This document shows positions 1-8,753 of a stretch of DNA of 22,861 bases, piece after piece; position 1 is the first letter of the stretch; each line of letters opens with the position of its first letter. The position numbers were made by a program, and so were the translations under genes. Under the pieces are notes generated by a model. It saw only the letters and a program-made list of their open reading frames with translations, made no database searches and had not been told where the DNA came from. This DNA is from an uncultured bacterium (GTDB lineage Bacteria; Gemmatimonadota; Gemmatimonadetes; Longimicrobiales; RSA9): assembly GCA_937889645.1 (NCBI GenBank), contig CALBZE010000016.1, forward strand, positions 1 through 22,861, written 5' to 3'.

Positions 1-825
<825 letters not shown>

Positions 826-959
826 CGCACGTTAGATTCGTGGCCCTGTACCGATTCCGGGGCCGGACCAGAACGAACATCGCGCGCTCCGGCGCTGGTT
901 GCTGGCGTGGACCGCGCCGGCGGAGACCTTTGAACCCTACGACCCGAGGTGAGACCGGG

Positions 960-1430
960 ATGCTGGAAGCTGGCACGCTGGTGAAGCGACTTCAGGAGAT
1001 GCGGGAGGGCGGCTACCTCTCCGACGCGATCTTGCGCGAGGCGGTCAAGACGATCGCCGCCTCCGACGACCGCTACGATTGGGTCGGCGTCTACCTGTTG
1101 AACCCGGAGGAGAACGTCCTCTGGCTGCACAACTACGTGGGCGAGGGGACGGAGCACGCGCGCATCCCGGTGGGGCAGGGCGTGTGCGGGACCGCGGTCG
1201 CCGAGGGGAAGAACCAGAACGTGCCCGACGTCACCGCGGTCGACAACTACCTGGCCTGCAGCCCGAAGACGAAGTCGGAGCTGGTCGTCCTGATCCGCGC
1301 CGGCGACGAGATCCTCGGCCAGATCGATATCGACAGCCATCAGCAGGGCGCCTTCAAGGCTGAGGACGAGGAGGCGATCCAGGCGGTGGCCGACAAGCTG
1401 GCCGAAGTCCTGATGTCCGAGCGCCGCTAG
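960..1430 (+). CDS. GAF domain protein of the free methionine-(R)-sulfoxide reductase type, resolving Cys absent
   Basis: 156 residues, ATG at 960 after a GAGGTGAG ribosome site at about 946-953; upstream codons in this frame are non-coding in character. The protein is one GAF domain. fRMsr enzymes reduce free methionine-R-sulfoxide in the cytosol, taking electrons from thioredoxin. The family pattern is clear: DWVGVYLL (40-47), IPVGQGVCGTA (69-79), DNYLACSPKTKSE (95-107) and GQIDIDS (120-126). C76 and C100 are 24 residues apart, exactly as C94 and C118 in E. coli YebR, and the substrate-binding acidic residues E107, D123 and D125 are present. The position matching YebR C84, ten residues before C76, is H66. 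C84 is the recycling partner of catalytic C118 in characterised enzymes, so either C76 takes over, or this is a ligand-binding relative. Alone between a peptidase and an MBL gene, 23 bases before the latter. Confidence 0.82.
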   Translation: MLEAGTLVKRLQEMREGGYLSDAILREAVKTIAASDDRYDWVGVYLLNPEENVLWLHNYVGEGTEHARIPVGQGVCGTAVAEGKNQNVPDVTAVDNYLACSPKTKSELVVLIRAGDEILGQIDIDSHQQGAFKAEDEEAIQAVADKLAEVLMSERR

Positions 1431-1453
1431 GCGCGATCCGGGCGCGGCCGGCC

Positions 1454-2233
1454 GTGATCCGGAGCGTCCTCGCCCCGAATCCGTCGCCGATGACGCTGGA
1501 CGGCACGCGCACGTACCTCGTGGGTCGCCGTCGGCTCGTCGTGATCGACCCGGGGCCGGACATCGAAACTCACCTCGACGCCGTCGCCGATGCTGTCGGC
1601 GACGGCGTCGTCGTCGCGGTCCTCCTCACGCACGCACACCCCGACCACGCCGAGGGCGCGGAGCGCCTGGCCGATCGCCTCGGCGCGCCGCTGCTGGCCG
1701 CCGCCGACGGCACGCTCCGCGATGGCGACGCCTTCGACAGCGACGCGGGCGACGTCGTCGCCGTCGCGACGCCCGGGCACACCCCCGACCACTTCGCCTT
1801 CCACTTCCCTGCCGCCGACGCGGTCTTCTGCGGCGACCTCATGACGGGCGGAATGGACACCGCGCTGGTCGCGAAGCCCGAAGGCGACCTCACCGACTAC
1901 CTGGCATCTCTGGAGCGGATCCGGGCGCTCGCGCCGCGCGCGATCCATCCGGCGCACGGCCCGGCGTTCGTGGGCGATGCGGACGCCGCGATCGACGCGT
2001 ACGTCCGCCACCGTCGGGACCGCGAGGCGCAGGTCCTCGCCGCGCTCGAGGGAGGCGCCGCGTCGCTCGACGAGATCGCCCGCGCCGTCTACGGCCGGAA
2101 GCTGCACATGATGCTGCGGGCGTTCACCCGCGGGACGACGGAAGCGTACCTGGAGCACCTCGAGCGCGCGGGGCGGGTCAGGCGCGCGGGCGGGATGTGG
2201 GAGGCGGTCGAGAGATCGGCGCGGGAGCGGTGA
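1454..2233 (+). CDS. MBL-fold metallo-hydrolase, LACTB2-like
   Basis: 259 residues from GTG 1454, 23 bases after the GAF gene. The metallo-beta-lactamase core fills residues 1-170: strand region with the THAHPDH zinc motif (H60, H62, D64, H65), TPGHTPDH (H109), FCGDLM (D128) and HPAHG (H168), so both zinc sites look complete. Residues from about 195 to 255 form a winged-helix-like tail (SLDEIARAVYG, then AYLEHLERAGRVRR), the arrangement of LACTB2 and related proteins, some of which are nucleases and others hydrolases of thioesters or lactones. The exact substrate is unknown. A start at GTG is chosen because homologues begin close to this point, before the PNPSPMTLDGTRTYLV strand; no good ribosome site is visible, which may mean coupling to the upstream gene. 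Confidence 0.88.
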   Translation: MIRSVLAPNPSPMTLDGTRTYLVGRRRLVVIDPGPDIETHLDAVADAVGDGVVVAVLLTHAHPDHAEGAERLADRLGAPLLAAADGTLRDGDAFDSDAGDVVAVATPGHTPDHFAFHFPAADAVFCGDLMTGGMDTALVAKPEGDLTDYLASLERIRALAPRAIHPAHGPAFVGDADAAIDAYVRHRRDREAQVLAALEGGAASLDEIARAVYGRKLHMMLRAFTRGTTEAYLEHLERAGRVRRAGGMWEAVERSARER

Positions 2234-2271
2234 CGGTGGCCATCGAGGCGCTCGACCTCGACGGGAAAAGG

Positions 2272-2300
2272 TTGCCCCGCCGTCGACCGACGGGCAATTT
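2272..2300 (+). promoter_or_regulatory. weak candidate sigma70-type promoter with internal dyad
   Basis: TTGCCC (2272-2277) and CAATTT (2295-2300) are 17 bases apart, about 105 bases before the secreted hypothetical gene. The spacer holds the inverted repeat CCGTCG-AC-CGACGG (2280-2293). The -10 match is poor. It is listed because the 173-base gap after the MBL gene is the likely place for a separate promoter. Confidence 0.2.
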
Positions 2301-2406
2301 GGTGCCGGTGCGACGTAGCACGAGCAGCACCGGCGGGCGACGCGGCCCGCGTTGCAGCGGTCCCGCGTCGCTTCGCGATTTCCCCACGTTCTTCCGTGAG
2401 GTGTGC

Positions 2407-3033
2407 ATGCGACGTGTTGCCCTCGTGACCCTGTTGGCCGTGATCCCGTCCGCGTGCGTCTCGGTCAGCACCTTCCAGCTACCGGAGCCGGTCGATCGCG
2501 GGAAGACGGTGCTCGGGGTCGGCGCCACGACGATGCTGTCGGACGGGGCGGTCGGGCTCATCCCGGAGCTCTACGGCCGTTACGGCATAGCGCACGATTG
2601 GGACATCGGCCTGAAGTTCGTGGGGTTCCCGCCGGTCGGCTTCTTCCAGGCCGACGTCAAGCGACTCCTCGTCGACGGCGATTACAAGCTGGCGGCGGAT
2701 CTGGGCATCTCTCGCGTGGGCGGCGAGGTCACGGTGACGACGACCTCGGGGGACGGAGACACCGAGGAGTACAAGTCGGATTGGGGCTTCACGGCGCTGT
2801 ACCCCGCGCTCATCGTCGGCAAGGGCTCCTTCCACGGGGGCGTGAAGGCCATCATCATCGGGGCCGGCACCTCGGAGGACGACTTCATCACCGACAACGT
2901 CGTCGGCCTGTTCGCCGGAACCCGGCTCGGGGGTCGAGTGCAGTGGGTTCCCGAGGTCCACGTCTACTTCGGCGCGGGCGGGACTCTGGTCACCGGGGGG
3001 TTGGGCGTCCAGTTCCCGTTGGGCGGGAATTAG
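2407..3033 (+). CDS. secreted beta-rich hypothetical protein, possible outer-membrane or lipoprotein
   Basis: 208 residues from ATG 2407; GAGGTG ends four bases before it. A GTG at 2401 is in frame but gives no better start. Residues 1-16 are a short signal peptide (MRR followed by VALVTLLAVIPSA) ending at C17; the residue at -3 is Pro, so the lipobox is weak, and lipoprotein status is uncertain. The rest is rich in Gly, Val, Thr and aromatic residues in alternating short strands, including PELYGRYGIAHDWDIGLK and a C-terminal GAGGTLVTGGLGVQFPLG, the look of a small beta-barrel or beta-sandwich exported to the envelope. There is no recognisable catalytic motif. Not identified beyond this. It stands alone between the MBL gene and the hydrolase remnant. 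Confidence 0.72.
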   Translation: MRRVALVTLLAVIPSACVSVSTFQLPEPVDRGKTVLGVGATTMLSDGAVGLIPELYGRYGIAHDWDIGLKFVGFPPVGFFQADVKRLLVDGDYKLAADLGISRVGGEVTVTTTSGDGDTEEYKSDWGFTALYPALIVGKGSFHGGVKAIIIGAGTSEDDFITDNVVGLFAGTRLGGRVQWVPEVHVYFGAGGTLVTGGLGVQFPLGGN

Positions 3034-3050
3034 GGGCTGGGCCGGCTGGA

Positions 3051-3314
3051 CGGCGCGCGGGTCCTATCGCCGCGCGCCTCGCCGACCTGGCCGATATCCC
3101 CGCCCTCGTGGTCAGCGCCGCCCACGACCCGATCGCGCCGCCGCGCGCCGGACGTGCGCTCGCCGCCGGTATCCCCGGGGCGCGTTACATCGAGTTCGAC
3201 GACGCGTCGCATGGCCTGCCGATCACGCACTCCGACCGCGTGAATGCACTGCTGCTGGAGCACTTCGCCGCGGCCGACGCACTCCTCGCCCGGCGCGGCG
3301 CACCCGCATCGTAG
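3051..3314 (+). pseudogene. C-terminal remnant of an alpha/beta-fold hydrolase
   Basis: This frame, ending at TAG 3312-3314, encodes 87 residues that read as the last part of an alpha/beta hydrolase: a beta strand IPALVVSAAHDPIAPP carrying the catalytic aspartate (codon 3126-3128), then RAGRALAAGIPGARYIEF and DASHGLPI with the catalytic histidine (codon 3210-3212), followed by the last helix. The nucleophile serine elbow and lid are absent, and upstream the frame runs into the preceding gene, which is read in another frame. There is no plausible start codon or ribosome site, only internal GTG codons. It looks like the surviving end of a gene whose 5' two thirds were deleted. Function is presumed lost. 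Confidence 0.7.
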
Positions 3315-3323
3315 TCGCAGGCT

Positions 3324-3341
3324 CGGCGGTCAGAACCGCCG
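3324..3341. other. 7-bp perfect hairpin between hydrolase remnant and glcD
   Basis: CGGCGGT (3324-3330), loop CAGA, ACCGCCG (3335-3341). No T-run follows. It may be a terminator relic of the lost hydrolase gene or a leader structure of the glc operon. Confidence 0.35.
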
Positions 3342-3344
3342 CCC

Positions 3345-3384
3345 CACCGCGGTGTACGTGAGTCCATGAGCGTTATGACGTCAT
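3345..3384. promoter_or_regulatory. pair of perfect 10-bp palindromes around the glcD start
   Basis: CACCGCGGTG (3345-3354) and ATGACGTCAT (3375-3384) are perfect palindromes with centres 30 bases apart, one upstream of and one just inside the glcD start. This is the geometry of a two-site operator for a dimeric repressor on one DNA face. No regulator gene is nearby and no -10 sequence is obvious, so the role is inference. Confidence 0.3.
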
Positions 3385-4895
3385 CGGCGACCGACCACGC
3401 CACCCGTCTCGACCCCGCCCTCGCCGCCGCGCTCCGCCGCGTCGTCGGCGACGACGCCCTGATCACCGACCCCGGCGCGCTCCTCGTCTACGAATCCGAC
3501 GGCCTCACGGCGTACCGCGTGCGGCCGCGGGCGGTGGTCGCGCCGCGCGGGACCGAGCAGGTCGCGGCGGTCGTGCGGCTGCTGGCGGAGGCGGGCGTGC
3601 CGTTCGTGCCGCGCGGCGCGGGGACGGGGCTCTCGGGCGGCGCGCTCGCGCTCGAGGGTGCGGTCGTGCTGTCGCTCGCGCGGATGAACCGGATCCTCGA
3701 GCTGGACCCGGCGAACCGCCGGGCGCGGGTCGAGCCCGGGGTCGTGAACGCGCACCTGAGCCGTGCCGCGGCGCCGTACGGGCTGTATTACGCGCCGGAC
3801 CCGAGCTCGCAGTCGGCGTGCACGATCGGCGGGAACGTCGCCGAGAACGCGGGCGGGCCGCACTGCCTCAAGTACGGCGCGACGGTGAACCACATCCTGG
3901 GGCTCACGGTCGTGCTCCCCGACGGCGAGGTGGTGGAGCTGGGCGCGGGGTCGGGGGAGCTCGTCGGCTACGACCTCGTTGGCTTGTTCGTCGGGAGCGA
4001 GGGGACGTTCGGCGTCGCGACGGAGATCGAGGTCCGGCTCTCGCCCGTGCCGGAGGCGGTCGAGACGCTGCTCGCGCTGTTCGACGACGTCGACGACGCG
4101 AGTCGCGCGGTCAGCGCGATCATCGCGGAGGGGATGATCCCCGCGGCGCTCGAGATGATCGACCGGGAGACGATCCGCGCGGTCGAGGAGAGCGTGTACG
4201 CGGCGGGGATCCCGACGGACGTGGCCGCGGCGCTCGTCGTGGAGTTCGACGGCCCGCGCGCGGGGCTCGCGGCCGACGCCGACCGCGCGGCCGGGATCTG
4301 CCGCCGCGAGGGCGCCCGCGAGGTCCAGCGCGCCAGGGACGCGGCGGAGCGCGAGCGGCTGTGGCAGGGTCGCAAGAAGGCGTTCGGCGCCATGGGCCGT
4401 CTCGCGCCGGACCTGCTGGTCCAGGACGCGGTCGTGCCGCGGAGCCGGCTCCCCGAGGTGCTGCGCGGGATCTACGACGTCGCCCGGCGCCACGGGCTGC
4501 GCATCTCCAACGTCTTCCACGCCGGCGACGGCAATCTCCACCCGAACATCCTCTTCGACCGCCGGGACGCGGACGAGGTGCGCCGCGTCGAGACGGCGTC
4601 GCGCGAGATCATGAAGCTCTGCGTCGAGGCCGGCGGCTCGATCACGGGCGAGCACGGCGTCGGGCTCGACAAGCGCGAGTACATGCCGCTCATCTTCGGC
4701 GAGGCGGAGATGGCGGCGATGTGTGAGGTGAGGCGGGTCTTCAACCCGAGCGGGCTCGCGAACCCGGCGAAGGTGCTCCCGCTGCGCGTCTGCCGGGAGT
4801 GGGTCGGGCCGGCGACGGCGCGGGAGCCCGTAGCGGCTGGGCGCGCAGCCGTCGTGGACGCGGCGACGGGAGGCGACGATGGCGTCGGTGCGTGA
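3366..4895 (+). CDS. glcD: FAD-linked 2-hydroxyacid dehydrogenase, glycolate oxidase subunit GlcD type
   Basis: 509 residues from ATG 3366 (a second in-frame ATG lies at 3375; no strong ribosome site decides between them). GlcD is the FAD-carrying catalytic subunit of glycolate dehydrogenase; relatives oxidise D-lactate or other D-2-hydroxyacids. The N-terminal PCMH FAD domain shows PFVPRGAGTGLSGG (79-92), PDPSSQSACTIGGNVAENAGG (145-164, with the following residue) and VGSEGTFGVATEIEVRL. The C-terminal oxidase domain shows HAGDGNLHPNI from H385 and GSITGEHGVGLDKR with E429 and H430, typical substrate/metal-site residues. A short Gly/Ala-rich tail (about 475-509) extends past the usual end and overlaps glcE by 17 bases. 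It heads the run glcD-glcE-glcF-M20-GNAT. Glycolate is the default substrate, but the neighbours make another D-2-hydroxyacid possible. Confidence 0.93.
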   Translation: MSVMTSSATDHATRLDPALAAALRRVVGDDALITDPGALLVYESDGLTAYRVRPRAVVAPRGTEQVAAVVRLLAEAGVPFVPRGAGTGLSGGALALEGAVVLSLARMNRILELDPANRRARVEPGVVNAHLSRAAAPYGLYYAPDPSSQSACTIGGNVAENAGGPHCLKYGATVNHILGLTVVLPDGEVVELGAGSGELVGYDLVGLFVGSEGTFGVATEIEVRLSPVPEAVETLLALFDDVDDASRAVSAIIAEGMIPAALEMIDRETIRAVEESVYAAGIPTDVAAALVVEFDGPRAGLAADADRAAGICRREGAREVQRARDAAERERLWQGRKKAFGAMGRLAPDLLVQDAVVPRSRLPEVLRGIYDVARRHGLRISNVFHAGDGNLHPNILFDRRDADEVRRVETASREIMKLCVEAGGSITGEHGVGLDKREYMPLIFGEAEMAAMCEVRRVFNPSGLANPAKVLPLRVCREWVGPATAREPVAAGRAAVVDAATGGDDGVGA

Positions 4896-6204
4896 CCGGA
4901 TCGCCGAGGTGGTCGGCCGTTCGGCGCTCCTCCCGCCCGAGGTGACGCCGCGCTGGGCGGTGCACGGCGTCGTGCCGCAGGCGGTCGTGGCGCCGACGTC
5001 GGACGACGAGGCGGCCGCGGTGCTGGAGCTCGCGTCCGCCGAGGGTTGGGCGGTCGAGCCGGCCGGCGCGGGCGGGTGGCTGGACGCCGGGCGTCCGCCA
5101 CGCCGGATCGACGTCGTCCTCACGACGACGCGCATGGCGGACGCAGTCGAGCCCGAGCCGGCCGACCTGGTTGCGACCGCCGCGGCGGGCGTCCGCCTCG
5201 GCACCCTCGCCGATCGTCTCGCGCCTCACCGCCAGTGGCTCCCGCTCGACCCGCCGGGGCACCCCGAGGCGACGCTCGGCGCCGTCGCCTCGCTCGCCGC
5301 GGCGGGTCCGCTCCGCGAGGGGCACGGCACGCCGCGCGACCACGTTCTCGGCCTGCGCCTCGTGACCGGCGACGGCCGCGTCCTCGACCTGGGCGGCAAG
5401 GTCGTGAAGAACGTCGCCGGGTACGACCTGGTCCGCCTCGTTGTCGGGAGCCGCGGCACGCTGGGCCTGATCACGCGGTTGCACCTCCGGCTGCGCCCGA
5501 TCCCGGAACGGGCTGCGACGGTGGTGGTCGCCGCGCCCGCGTCCGAGCCGGTCATCGCCCTCGCGGCGCGGATCCGCGAGGAACGGATCGAGGTCGCGGC
5601 GCTCGAGGTCGTGTCCGGCGCGGGGATCGGCGCCGCGGCGGGGATGGCAGACGGCGCGGGCGGCCGCGCGGCGTCGTGGTACCTGCTCGTCCGCCTGCGG
5701 GGAAACGCGGCGGCTGTAACCGACGCGGAGGCGCGAGTGGAACGCCTCGCGGCCGGGCTCCAGCGAGACGGGCGGGCGGCGGTCTGGTCGGCGCTCTCCG
5801 TCGCCGAGGCGGGCGCCGCGTTGTGCGTCCGCCTGGCCGATGCGCCGACGCGCCTCGAGCGGACGCTCCGGCTCGCGCTCGATCTCCCGGGCGGGAGGAG
5901 CGACGCGGGGATCCCGGACAGGGTCGTCGCCGCGCACGCCGGCGCGGGGATCGTCCGCGTCGCCGTGCGGGCGCCGGGGCGCAACGGCTCGCTCGACGTC
6001 GAACGGTGGGCGCGCGCCCTGGCCGAGGCCCGCGCCGCGCTGGCCGAGACGGGCGGCACGCTGATCGTGGCCCGCGCGCCGGCCGCGCTGCTCGAAGCCG
6101 TCGAGCCGTTCCCCGACCCGGGCCCGGCGCTGCGGCTCATGCGGGCGCTGAAGTCGAAGTTCGATCCGGCGGGCGTGCTCTCGCCCGGCCGTTTCGTGGT
6201 CTGA
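4879..6204 (+). CDS. glcE: FAD-binding subunit of glycolate oxidase, GlcE type
   Basis: 441 residues from ATG 4879, with GGGAGG at 4868-4873, five bases upstream; it overlaps glcD by 17 bases, which implies translational coupling. GlcE is a second, shorter PCMH-type FAD subunit that forms the membrane-associated glycolate dehydrogenase with GlcD and GlcF. Seen: the FAD-loop EPAGAGGWLDAG (around 54-65), DPPGHPEATLGAVAS and the hallmark GGKVVKNVAGYDLVRLVVGSRG around 172-195, followed by TLGLITRLHLRLRPIPE. The second half is Ala-rich and less conserved, and ends in a family-like ALKSKFDPAGVLSPGRF. Length is somewhat above the roughly 350-420 residues common in the family. It lacks the HAGDGN/EHGVG oxidase-domain motifs of GlcD, as expected. 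Confidence 0.92.
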   Translation: MASVRDRIAEVVGRSALLPPEVTPRWAVHGVVPQAVVAPTSDDEAAAVLELASAEGWAVEPAGAGGWLDAGRPPRRIDVVLTTTRMADAVEPEPADLVATAAAGVRLGTLADRLAPHRQWLPLDPPGHPEATLGAVASLAAAGPLREGHGTPRDHVLGLRLVTGDGRVLDLGGKVVKNVAGYDLVRLVVGSRGTLGLITRLHLRLRPIPERAATVVVAAPASEPVIALAARIREERIEVAALEVVSGAGIGAAAGMADGAGGRAASWYLLVRLRGNAAAVTDAEARVERLAAGLQRDGRAAVWSALSVAEAGAALCVRLADAPTRLERTLRLALDLPGGRSDAGIPDRVVAAHAGAGIVRVAVRAPGRNGSLDVERWARALAEARAALAETGGTLIVARAPAALLEAVEPFPDPGPALRLMRALKSKFDPAGVLSPGRFVV

Positions 6205-6214
6205 GGGAGCGACG

Positions 6215-7609
6215 ATGTCGATTGCAGCGACCGACGCGCGCCGCGCCGAGTTGACAGAGGTCCTTGCCCGCGAGGAGGAGAAGCTCCTTGCCTGCGTCCA
6301 TTGCGGCTTCTGCCTGCAGGCGTGTCCGACCTACACCCGCCTGGGCGACGAGGCGGACTCGCCGAGGGGCCGGCTGTACCTCATGCGCGCCGTCGTCGAG
6401 GGGCGCCTCGAGCCGGACGACGACGCATTCGCCACCCACCTCGACCGCTGCCTCGGCTGCCGCGCGTGCGAGACCGTCTGCCCGTCCGGCGTCGAGTACG
6501 GGCACCTCCTCGAGCGAGCCCGGGCCGTGATCGCCCGCGAGAGCGGCGTCGGGTTCGCGACCCGCGCCCTCCTGACCGTCTTCGGTAGTCGCCTGCTCGC
6601 ACGCACCGCGATGGGTGGCGGCCGGGCGCTGATCCGCACGGGCCTCGCGCCCGCGCTCCTGCGGATCCTGCCGCGGCGCCTGCAGCGGGCCCGCTTCGCG
6701 CTCGCCATGCTCCTCGCGTCGCGGGGGTGGGCGGGGCTGAGAGATGCGGGAATCAGTGGCCCGTGCGCGGCTGACGCCGGGCGACCGGAGCGATCCGAGG
6801 CCGGGCGCGCCGGGGCCGCCGGCTCCCCCGCTCCATCGGCCGACGCCTCCCCGGCCCCGCGCCTCCGCGTCGCCGTGCTCCTCGGCTGCGTCCAGCAGGG
6901 GCTGTTCGCGCGCGTCAACGCCGCGACGATCCGCGTGCTCGAGGCCAACGGCTGCGACGTCGTCCCCGTCCCCGACCAGCGGTGCTGCGGCGCGCTGCAC
7001 GCCCACGGCGGCGACCTCGAGCGCGCGCGGGAGCTGGCGCGGGCGAACATCGACGCGTTCGAGCGGGCGGGGATCGACGTCGTCGCCGTGAACGCGGCCG
7101 GGTGCGGCGCGGCGATGAAGGAGTACGGCGCGCTCCTGGCCGGCGACCCGGCGTACGCCGAGCGCGCGCGGGCGTTCGCACGGCGCGTCCGCGACGTCTC
7201 GGAGCTCCTCGTCGAGCTGGGTCCGCGCCCCGGCGCGCCTGTCCAAATCCGGGTGACGTACGACGCGCCGTGCCACCTGCACCACGCGCAGCGGATCACA
7301 CGCGCGCCGCTCGACGTCCTGGCCGCGATCCCGGGGCTCGAGCTCGTCCCGCTCCCGGGCGCCGACGAGTGCTGCGGCGGCGCGGGGATCTACGGGCTCA
7401 CGCACCCCGAGCTGGGCGGCCGGATCCTCGAGGACAAGGTCGCGGCCGTCCGCTCGACCCGCGCCGACGTCGTCGTCACGCCCAACCCGGGGTGCATGAT
7501 GCAGATCGGCGCCGGCCTCCTCCTCGCCGGCGACGGCCGGCCCGTACTCCACCCGATCGAGCTGCTCGACGAGAGCTACCGGCGGTTGCCGACGCGCCCG
7601 CGCGATTAG
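6215..7609 (+). CDS. glcF: iron-sulfur subunit of glycolate oxidase, GlcF type
   Basis: 464 residues from ATG 6215; GAGGGAG overlaps the glcE stop and serves as ribosome site. GlcF passes electrons from the flavin subunits to the respiratory chain. Two 4Fe-4S ferredoxin motifs are complete: CVHCGFCLQACP (C27, C30, C33, C37) and CLGCRACETVCP (C79, C82, C85, C89). Two CCG domains follow, with GCVQQGLF...RCCGALHAHGGD and DAPCHLHHAQ...DECCGGAGIYG, for a further cluster or quinone-linked site. Between them and the N-terminal part is a low-complexity Ala/Pro/Arg linker at about 175-215 (RPERSEAGRAGAAGSPAPSA) that is longer than usual. All cysteines needed for activity are present. It ends 13 bases before the M20 gene. 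Confidence 0.94.
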   Translation: MSIAATDARRAELTEVLAREEEKLLACVHCGFCLQACPTYTRLGDEADSPRGRLYLMRAVVEGRLEPDDDAFATHLDRCLGCRACETVCPSGVEYGHLLERARAVIARESGVGFATRALLTVFGSRLLARTAMGGGRALIRTGLAPALLRILPRRLQRARFALAMLLASRGWAGLRDAGISGPCAADAGRPERSEAGRAGAAGSPAPSADASPAPRLRVAVLLGCVQQGLFARVNAATIRVLEANGCDVVPVPDQRCCGALHAHGGDLERARELARANIDAFERAGIDVVAVNAAGCGAAMKEYGALLAGDPAYAERARAFARRVRDVSELLVELGPRPGAPVQIRVTYDAPCHLHHAQRITRAPLDVLAAIPGLELVPLPGADECCGGAGIYGLTHPELGGRILEDKVAAVRSTRADVVVTPNPGCMMQIGAGLLLAGDGRPVLHPIELLDESYRRLPTRPRD

Positions 7610-7622
7610 ATCTTTCCCGCCC

Positions 7623-8753
7623 ATGATCCCGATCGATCACGACCGCGTCGAGGCACGGATCCTGGAGCGGCTGCGCCGGTGGGTGGAGCATGAGACGCCC
7701 TCCGGCGACGTCGCCGCATGCACCGCCCTCGCGCTCGACATCGGCGCCGCCTTCGCCGAGGCCGGCGCGGAGGTCGAGTGGGTCGACGCGCCCGAGCGCG
7801 GGAAGCACGTGCTGGCGCGCCTGCCGGGCCGCGAGGCCGGGCTCGAGCCCGTCGTCGTCCTCGGGCACCTCGACACCGTGCACCCGCGCGGCACGATCCT
7901 CGAGCGGCCGTTCCGCGTGATCGACGGCCGCGCCGAAGGGCCGGGCGCGTTCGACATGAAGGGCGGGCTAGCGATCCTGGCCGAGGTGCTCCTCCTCTTC
8001 CGCGAGGCCGGCGCCGCGCCGAGGCGGCCGGTCACCATCCTCGTCACCTGCGACGAGGAGATCGGCTCGACGACGTCGCGCCCGTTGATCGAGGCGACGG
8101 CGCGCGGCGCCGCGGCCGTGCTCGTCCTCGAGCCGCCGCTCGCGGACGGGTCGGTCAAGACGGCCCGCAAGGGGATCGCCGACTACCGTATCGTTGCCCG
8201 CGGCCGCGCGGCGCACGCGGGGCTCGAGCCCGAGAAGGGGATCAACGCGATCCTCGAGCTTTCGCACCAGATCATCCGCGCGACCGCGCTCGCCGCGCCC
8301 GACAGAGGGACCACGATCAGCGTCGGGCGCGTGGGCGGAGGCACGGCCACGAACGTCGTTCCGGCCGAGGCCTGGGCCGACCTCGACGTGCGCTTCGCGA
8401 CATTGGACGAACAGCGGCGGATCGACGAGGGGCTGCGCGCGCTCCGGCCCGTGCTCCCGGGCGCGGAGGTCGTCGTCGAAGGCGGCCGCGACCGGCCGCC
8501 GCTCGAGCGAGGCGGGGGCGTGCTCCGGCTCTATCGGCACGCCCGCGACCTGGCGGCCGAGCTCGGCTTCGAGCTGGGCGAGGGGGCGGCGGGGGGCGCG
8601 AGCGACGGGAACTTCACCGCCGCGCTCGGCGTCCCGACGCTGGACGGGCTCGGGCCTCGAGGCGGCGGCGCGCACGCGGTGGACGAGCACGTCGTCGTCG
8701 AGGACCTCGTCCGCCGCGCTGCACTCTACGCACGACTTCTCGAAACCTTGTGA
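7623..8753 (+). CDS. M20 family metallo-deacylase; proposed N-succinyl-L-amino acid desuccinylase
   Basis: 376 residues from ATG 7623, 13 bases after glcF and overlapping the GNAT gene by four. It belongs to the M20/ArgE/CPG2 group of di-zinc enzymes that cleave acyl or peptide bonds on small molecules. Ligands are complete: GHLDTVHP (H82, D84), GPGAFDMKGG (D111), CDEEIGS (E145 catalytic, E146), LVLEPP (E170) and GGAHAVDEH near the end (H351). RAAHAGLEPEKG (195-206) is the dimerisation-domain histidine motif (H198). Sequence alone fits carboxypeptidase G2-like or N-acyl-amino-acid hydrolases. Because it is paired with a GNAT acyltransferase and lies near an NSAR-type racemase, I infer it removes succinyl or another acyl group from the L-isomer, the last step of D-to-L amino acid conversion known from Geobacillus. 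Confidence 0.88.
   Translation: MIPIDHDRVEARILERLRRWVEHETPSGDVAACTALALDIGAAFAEAGAEVEWVDAPERGKHVLARLPGREAGLEPVVVLGHLDTVHPRGTILERPFRVIDGRAEGPGAFDMKGGLAILAEVLLLFREAGAAPRRPVTILVTCDEEIGSTTSRPLIEATARGAAAVLVLEPPLADGSVKTARKGIADYRIVARGRAAHAGLEPEKGINAILELSHQIIRATALAAPDRGTTISVGRVGGGTATNVVPAEAWADLDVRFATLDEQRRIDEGLRALRPVLPGAEVVVEGGRDRPPLERGGGVLRLYRHARDLAAELGFELGEGAAGGASDGNFTAALGVPTLDGLGPRGGGAHAVDEHVVVEDLVRRAALYARLLETL

Noticed and set aside
833..838. TAGATT as a -10 box for the GAF gene
   Set aside because: It matches four of six bases but no acceptable -35 box lies at the right distance, and it is more than 110 bases from the start codon.
3375..3384. TGACGTCA as a eukaryote-type CRE site
   Set aside because: The window is bacterial; only its palindromic nature is of possible regulatory interest.
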